Source of the DNA: Mycolicibacterium psychrotolerans
GTDB lineage: Bacteria > Actinomycetota > Actinomycetes > Mycobacteriales > Mycobacteriaceae
Length of the DNA stretch: 64,000 bases
NCBI RefSeq assembly: GCF_010729305.1
Contig: NZ_AP022574.1
Coordinates: 5,642,001 to 5,706,000, forward strand
Reading direction: 5' to 3'
Shown piece after piece: positions 60,401-64,000 of the stretch. The position numbers and the translations under genes were made by a program. Numbering within the stretch: the first letter of the stretch is position 1; the number at the start of each line of letters is the position of its first letter. The notes under the pieces are model-generated. The model made no database searches, was not told the DNA's origin, and saw nothing but the letters and a program-made list of their open reading frames with translations.

Positions 60401-60850
60401 GACGTGGCGTCCGACGAGCTGATCCGCACGCACAGCAATGCCGGCGACAACTCCGGCGGCGAGCAGGAGAAGCTGATGGCGTTCTGCCTGGCGGGCGCGC
60501 TCAGCTTCAACCTGGCAGCGCCCGGCGGCGCGGGATCAGACGAAGCCAACCGGCCGGTGTTCGCGCAGCTGATGCTCGACGAGGCGTTCTCCAAGTCCGA
60601 CCCGCAGTTCGCCCAGCAGGCGCTGCAGGCGTTCCGCAAGTTCGGTTTCCAGCTGGTGATCGTCGCGACGGTGCAGAACGCGACGACGATCCAGCCCTAC
60701 ATCGACAGCGTGGTGATGGTCAGCAAGACCGAGGCGACGGGCCGCAACGCGCGGCCCGTGGCGACGGTGGCCACCCGGTCGATCGAGGAGTTCACCGAGC
60801 TGCGTCACCAGATGCGGGCGGACGCGAAGGTCCCCGCGCTGGCGCGCTGA
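57443..60850 (+). CDS. jetC: SMC-like ATPase JetC/MksB of Wadjet
   Basis: The 1135-residue protein has a split ABC head: Walker A AGASGSGKSS (34-43) near the N-terminus, signature NSGGEQEK (from 1003) and Walker B QLMLDEAFSK (about 1042-1051) near the C-terminus. Two long coiled-coil arms (about 270-480 and 640-760) flank a hinge region near 490-620. TTG 57443 has AGGAG at 57431-57435 and starts at the conserved TEQFHLSRLQVINWGVFDG. JetC loops DNA and with JetD cleaves plasmids. The expected jetD gene does not follow: the next gene is on the opposite strand 3 nt away. Confidence 0.92.
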   Translation: MTEQFHLSRLQVINWGVFDGYHSIRFSEGGALIAGASGSGKSSLLDAISLGFLPFNRRNFNASGDNTAAGSSAGRRTVDKYVRGAWGQRSDGGTSRVMYLRGDGTAWSAVAVTYAGDSGRTVTGLVLKWLTGESRNDSSSRFVLGDGDLGIEDVCNRWAAGRFDTGVFKGDRGERSDGKGQGWRFTTKVESQYLAQLYATIGIRASDAAQQLLGKAKSLKSVGGLEQFVREFMLDEPDSLARLPEALKQIDPLVEARELLAVAQKKRKILGDIEKIQQRYASESTDLGIIDLVDLPMVRAYTDHVRLAQCPAQIAQLDTTVDQLDNEYEDVTRALNLAKAEADSLNAQISGTSANIGPLQSQVTAAETEAEQVSRRRGAYEDMLDAQDLEVPDTADDFWNLREDLLAQATELLAKVERHREASTDAEYAQKATRIARDDAAKELKRVEHVGSALPEFALMMREQICAAVGVDAAALPYIAELMDLRPDQTRWRTAVEKVLRGVGLRLMVPDQHWTAVPQFVNETNMRGRLALHHVRAKMLGADPADPEPNTLAGKLFAVDPAHPCAAEAVDVVAAAGDHICVDTPEVFARFRRAVTDTGLYKDSDRLAIKDDRRPLKQSEYLYQGDVSAKINALTVDLAAAEETYQKARRTADDIAAQRQQWRDRAAACKAICEQFPQWSQIDTETADGHADRLREQYELLLADNPDIEALNARADECWSQIQKLMTRRGAIQTRRDDLDARRTRLLELSERLSPAFVSEPLTELLGRYAGQVPVGLELLDPEPHRDALFSAIKKEREQLRESRRRSYDELARILNTFDTAFPDAIPNDSDNFDERVHDYVALCRHIDERELPEAYERMMRLVTEQAPDAILTLHRVAEQEARRIAEQIERVNTGLGAVEFNRGTRLTLRATPRSLTAVSELTEIVRAISRRIAEVGLGDKQAILDQYADILRLRNRLASTAPEDKAWTRDALDVRNRFTFDCAEWDVASDELIRTHSNAGDNSGGEQEKLMAFCLAGALSFNLAAPGGAGSDEANRPVFAQLMLDEAFSKSDPQFAQQALQAFRKFGFQLVIVATVQNATTIQPYIDSVVMVSKTEATGRNARPVATVATRSIEEFTELRHQMRADAKVPALAR

Positions 60851-60853
60851 GCC

Positions 60854-61735
60854 CTACTGACCGGCCTCGATCGTGGCAACTCTTTCGAGTGCCTCAGGAC
60901 CACAGATCTCTTGAATACTCACCGGCCCGCCGGCAGCCATATCGTCGACCCGGTGCTTGAGAACTCCTGAAGTCAGATAGGAGTACAGATCGGCACCTGG
61001 ACACGATGTGGCCGCGAAATCTCGATGCCCTGCAAGCGTGTCCGTAGGAATGTTGAAGCGTTGCGCGGCCCAGGCAAAAACGAGGGCGGCACTGTCTAGC
61101 TGTGCAGAGGTCACGGCTTCTTGATCGAAGTCGCCCTCGCAGAGAACGAGGAAGTGTCCGGTCGGGTCATACTCCGTCGCCGTATCGCCAACGATGTCCG
61201 GCTCCCGCAAATGGTAGATGTTTCCATTACGGTCCACCCCGACGTGATACGCGATATCGATCCAGCCCCGTTCACGTTGGTGCAGTCGTTGGTGCTGGCG
61301 GAGACGTCCCGGGGCGTTGGCGTTGTCGCCCAACACTGCGCCCGTGTGGTGGAGAGTCATGCGGCTGAGCGTGTGCCTGACCCCGCCCGGCAAAGGGGGT
61401 TTTGCCCCCCACGCGTCGCGGCACAGCATGGTTCCTGACACGGGTACGACCGTTGTGGTTGCCACAGGCGTCGACGGCGGCACATAGGCGGGGACCGCAT
61501 CGACGCTGCTGGTGGGGGCAGGGGGTGGAATCGATGTGGTGGACGACGCGGTGGGTGTTCCGGCATCGAGCCACCGCGGTACGACCCCGGCCGCGGCTGC
61601 CCCTACGCCGCCCGCTGCCGCGAGCCACAGCAGCCGTCGACGCCCGAGTCGGCCTCCACGACCTTCTTCATTCTCGGCAGGCGGCACGTCCACGGTCTCC
61701 AGAGTACGAAACATCGGCTGAGGATCGTGGCGCAT
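60854..61735 (-). CDS. Exported N-acetylmuramoyl-L-alanine amidase / PGRP-like protein
   Basis: The 293-residue protein has a Tat-like leader (GRRRLLWLAAAGGVGAAAAGV near residues 35-55), a Pro/Ser/Thr linker and an amidase_2 domain: MTLHHTGAV, IAYHVGVDRNGNIYHLRE, TLAGHRDFAATSCPG. The zinc set (His in LHHTG, His in GHRDF, Cys in TSCPG) is complete, so it should cleave the peptide from MurNAc in peptidoglycan. ATG 61735 is used; ATG 61714 is possible. It occupies the place where jetD would be. Confidence 0.88.
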   Translation of the reverse strand: MRHDPQPMFRTLETVDVPPAENEEGRGGRLGRRRLLWLAAAGGVGAAAAGVVPRWLDAGTPTASSTTSIPPPAPTSSVDAVPAYVPPSTPVATTTVVPVSGTMLCRDAWGAKPPLPGGVRHTLSRMTLHHTGAVLGDNANAPGRLRQHQRLHQRERGWIDIAYHVGVDRNGNIYHLREPDIVGDTATEYDPTGHFLVLCEGDFDQEAVTSAQLDSAALVFAWAAQRFNIPTDTLAGHRDFAATSCPGADLYSYLTSGVLKHRVDDMAAGGPVSIQEICGPEALERVATIEAGQ

Positions 61736-61822
61736 TGACGCTCGCTTCCTCTCTCTGTCGCGGCAAGCTCTGTCGTTGCGTCTGTTACGCAATCGGCCAG
61801 CTGTCGCAGCCACTCGCAACAA

Positions 61823-62506
61823 TCAACTCAGCGCGAAGTCCACCGCGGCCTGCGCGTGCAGCAGCGTCGTCGGGAACACCGGGACGGCGACGTCGTCGGC
61901 GCCGATCAGCAGTTCCACCTCGGTGCAGCCGAGGATCACGCCCTGCACCCCGGCCATGCGGTCGACGACGTCGCGGTAGACGGCTCGTGACTCGTCGCGA
62001 ACGACGTTGTGGCACAGCTCGTCGTAGATGATGCGGCTGACCTCGCGGCGATCCTCGGCCTCAGGCGTGACGACCTCGACGCCGTACGCCGCGAACCGCG
62101 AGACGTAGAAGGACTGCTCCATCGTGAACGCGGTGGCCAGCAGACCCACCCGCGACAGGCCCGCAGCGGCCACGGCGCGCGCGGTGGTGTCCGCGATGTG
62201 GAGGAACGGGATCGCGACAGCATCCTCGATGGCCGCGGCGACGTAGTGCATGGTGTTCGTGCACAGCACGATGGCGTCAGCACCCGCGGCTTCGAGCCCG
62301 CACCCCGCATCGGTGAGCCGGCGAGCGACCGCGTCCCAGTCGCCGTCGAGCTTGAACTCCTCGATCTCGGCGAAGTCGACCGACGCGAGAAGGATTGGCG
62401 CGGAATGCAATCCGCCGAGGCGGTCAGCGAAGAGTTCGTTGATCAGTCGGTAGTAGTGGGCGGTGCTGACCCAGCTCATGCCGCCGATCAAGCCGAGTGT
62501 CTTCAC
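61823..62506 (-). CDS. Aspartate/glutamate racemase family protein
   Basis: The 227-residue protein has the PLP-independent racemase fold with the two-cysteine active site: LCTNTMH (first Cys) and LGCTEVELL (second Cys). The start MKTLGLIGGMSWVSTAHYYRLIN is typical of YgeA/aspartate racemase members, and GTG 62506 gives it. It could supply D-amino acids for the wall, which suits the neighbouring amidase, but substrate is not fixed by motifs. Confidence 0.9.
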   Translation of the reverse strand: MKTLGLIGGMSWVSTAHYYRLINELFADRLGGLHSAPILLASVDFAEIEEFKLDGDWDAVARRLTDAGCGLEAAGADAIVLCTNTMHYVAAAIEDAVAIPFLHIADTTARAVAAAGLSRVGLLATAFTMEQSFYVSRFAAYGVEVVTPEAEDRREVSRIIYDELCHNVVRDESRAVYRDVVDRMAGVQGVILGCTEVELLIGADDVAVPVFPTTLLHAQAAVDFALS

Positions 62507-62530
62507 CCAGACGATGCTACGAGCTGGAGA

Positions 62531-62591
62531 GACGCGTCGGCTCTGGTGGCACACGGCTCCCCCACCTGGCGACACCAGAGACCGACGCGTC
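62531..62591. repeat. Long hairpin between racemase and TetR genes
   Basis: Left arm GACGCGTCGGCTCTGGTG (62531-62548) pairs with CACCAGAGACCGACGCGTC (62573-62591) except for one bulged base. It lies 25 nt upstream of the racemase start, so it could block readthrough or be a mobile palindrome. The rest of 62507-62813 holds the TetR operator and promoter region only. Confidence 0.75.
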
Positions 62592-62664
62592 CGGAAAAAG
62601 GCTCCGCTCAACCCCTCGCTGCGCGCGCCTTGACAGTCGTGTGAGGAAACCAACTGGATCGTAC

Positions 62665-62682
62665 ATAAACATCGTTGTTTAT
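62665..62682. promoter_or_regulatory. Probable TetR operator
   Basis: ATAAACA-TCGT-TGTTTAT, perfect 7-nt arms in an AT-rich island 130 nt upstream of two overlapping TetR genes. Confidence 0.65.
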
Positions 62683-62813
62683 GAGAGACAACTAGGTTCT
62701 TGAAAAGGAAACGACTCGCGCAGCGCCGGAGCCGCCAATGCCCCGCATATACTTCGGCACAGTCACACCACCTGCACGAAATCCGACGCTGCCGAGGTCA
62801 GAGGGGGAACCCA

Positions 62814-63416
62814 ATGGTCGAGCGGCTCGCGTCCGGCCGTCACCACCTCAGTCGCGACGAGGTTGCGGCCCACCAGAAGCAGCGGCTGTTCAAGGCACTC
62901 GCCGCGGTGATGACGGCGAACGGCTACAGCAACACGACCGTGGACGACGTCATCAAGGAGGCCAAGGTCTCCCGGGCCACGTTCTACCAGCATTTCGAGT
63001 CCAAGCAGGACCTCTTCATGGCCGGCTACGCCCGCATGCAGCGCCATGTCATCGACGACATCTTCGCGGTCCCCGCGGCCGGCACGCCGATGCAGCGTTT
63101 CGCCGCCATGCTCGAGCGGTACCTGGGCTTCATCGCACTCGATTCGGCCACCTCGCGGCTCTATCTGCTCGAGGTGTACGCGGCAGGCCCGGACGCCATG
63201 CGCCGGCGGATCGAACTGCAGCAGGAGTTCGTCGCCGGCGTCGTGGAGATCTTCGACGCCCGCAGCGATGCCGACCGCTTCGCGTGCGAGGCGCTCGTCG
63301 CGGCGATATCGACAATGGTGACCCACGCCCTCACCACAAGCGACTCGGTGACCGGGCTGTACAAGCCCCTCCTCGATTACACCGAGCGCGTGATCGGCCC
63401 CGCCGATGACCATTGA
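62814..63416 (+). CDS. TetR-family transcriptional regulator (first of a pair)
   Basis: The 200-residue protein has HTH YSNTTVDDVIKEAKVSRATFYQHFESKQDLF and a C-domain typical of TetR repressors (LYLLEVYAAGPDAMRRRIELQQEF). ATG 62814 with GAGGGGGAA upstream is chosen; the frame back to 62700 is not family-like. It overlaps the next TetR gene by 11 nt. Confidence 0.9.
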   Translation: MVERLASGRHHLSRDEVAAHQKQRLFKALAAVMTANGYSNTTVDDVIKEAKVSRATFYQHFESKQDLFMAGYARMQRHVIDDIFAVPAAGTPMQRFAAMLERYLGFIALDSATSRLYLLEVYAAGPDAMRRRIELQQEFVAGVVEIFDARSDADRFACEALVAAISTMVTHALTTSDSVTGLYKPLLDYTERVIGPADDH

Positions 63417-63981
63417 GTTGACCGGCCTGCGGGAGCGCAAGAAGTGGCAGACCCGCCAGGCGATCCGGCGGGAAGCATTGCGGCTGTTCACGGAGCAGGG
63501 ATTCGCGAACACCACGGTCGAGCAGATCGCCGAGGCGGCCGACGTCTCCCCGCGGACGTTCTACCGCTACTTCGGCGTGAAGGAGGCGGTTCTGATCTCC
63601 GCCGACCACTCACCGCTGATCGTGGCGGCCTTCGTCGCTGCGCCCCGGCATCTGACGCCCGTCGCTGCGTATCAGTACGCAGTCTCAGAGGTGTTCGGCT
63701 CGCTGTCGGACGAGGACCGGGAGGACGACCTCATCGGGCAGCAACTGCTGTACCAGGTACCCGAGGCGCACGGATTGATCTACGCCGAGTTCATCAAGCT
63801 GATCAACCTCATCACCGACGCACTGCAGGAGCGTCCCGACGCACCGGCCGACGAGGCTGAACGGTGCGTGCTGGCCGGCGCGATGGTCGGCGTGATCTTC
63901 GGCGCGGCGCACAACACACCTCTGCCCGACGAGGCCGTCCCGCACGCGCTGTCGATCCTCGACGGCAAACTGTCTACGTGA
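63406..63981 (+). CDS. TetR-family transcriptional regulator (second of a pair)
   Basis: The 191-residue protein has HTH FANTTVEQIAEAADVSPRTFYRYFGVKEAVLI and is only distantly similar to the preceding regulator. It starts within the end of that gene, so the two are co-translated. The target operon is probably downstream of the window edge; only 19 nt follow its stop. Confidence 0.92.
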   Translation: MTIELTGLRERKKWQTRQAIRREALRLFTEQGFANTTVEQIAEAADVSPRTFYRYFGVKEAVLISADHSPLIVAAFVAAPRHLTPVAAYQYAVSEVFGSLSDEDREDDLIGQQLLYQVPEAHGLIYAEFIKLINLITDALQERPDAPADEAERCVLAGAMVGVIFGAAHNTPLPDEAVPHALSILDGKLST

Positions 63982-64000
63982 CCCAAGCCGTGAGCTCGAC

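Noticed and set aside
60851..61735. jetD hidden downstream of jetC
   Set aside because: The frame there on the opposite strand is a clear amidase with His/His/Cys zinc set, and no forward frame shows DUF3322 or TOPRIM features.
1..64000. CRISPR array, insertion sequence, prophage, rRNA operon or replication origin
   Set aside because: No regularly spaced repeats, transposase or integrase motifs, phage genes, rRNA sequence or DnaA-box cluster were seen.

Overview
The window is high-GC actinobacterial DNA and almost certainly comes from a fast-growing Mycobacterium (Mycolicibacterium-like). The clearest markers are an antigen 85-type mycolyltransferase, a deazaflavin (F420)-dependent nitroreductase-like protein, DUF1345 and DUF6766 membrane proteins, mycobacterial TANNNT -10 boxes with apparently leaderless starts, and pervasive ATGA/GTGA gene coupling. 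I see no rRNA, CRISPR array, transposase or phage gene, so this reads as chromosome.

Layout. 1-3.2 kb: the end of a methyltransferase/FAD-oxidoreductase pair resembling phenolic-lipid tailoring enzymes, then a membrane diguanylate cyclase. 3.2-9.3 kb: glycogen phosphorylase, a TspO-related membrane protein, a MarR regulator coupled to a TDP2-like phosphodiesterase, and a divergent Bcr/CflA drug exporter with an obvious operator between. 9.3-15.4 kb: PhyH-like dioxygenase, antigen 85-like protein (probable 1-nt frameshift), metallopeptidase lipoprotein, FMN/F420 small proteins, acetamidase, SDR, TetR. 15.4-19.4 kb: a nitrilase/amidohydrolase/APC-permease operon behind a TetR operator. 19.4-24 kb: a reverse-strand trio of a winged-helix-like protein, a double-ATPase protein (AAA plus HerA-like) and a rhodanese. 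24-32 kb: VTT/DedA protein, a Pif1-like helicase with BRCT, threonine aldolase, a tandem AsnC regulator divergent from an agmatinase-type ureohydrolase, and a DEAD-box helicase with a structured leader.

32-45.3 kb is the most distinctive part: a complete selenocysteine locus. A formate dehydrogenase catalytic gene carries an in-frame UGA followed by a hairpin that closely matches the E. coli fdhF SECIS in loop and spacing. Its Fe-S subunit, NrfD anchor and a DUF3533-like gene follow in overlapping order. Nearby are selB, selA, a 95-nt tRNA-Sec and selD, so both the enzyme and its whole Sec machinery lie within about 11 kb.

45.3-55 kb is a mixed accessory region: TetR, NTF2-like and NmrA-like proteins, an oxalate-decarboxylase-like bicupin, two single-nucleotide frameshifted oxidoreductases, a decayed hydrolase, and a stress-type group (CsbD, coiled-coil protein, hemerythrin, small membrane protein). 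55.3-60.9 kb holds a Wadjet/MksBEF-type anti-plasmid SMC operon (jetA, jetB, jetC) in which the nuclease gene jetD is absent from its expected place. The end carries a peptidoglycan amidase, an Asp/Glu racemase and two overlapping TetR genes with an operator.

Recurring architecture: five tail-to-tail gene pairs share a CTAG in which each stop codon overlaps the other, and several families of long intergenic palindromes occur, one with a compensatory base change between its two copies.
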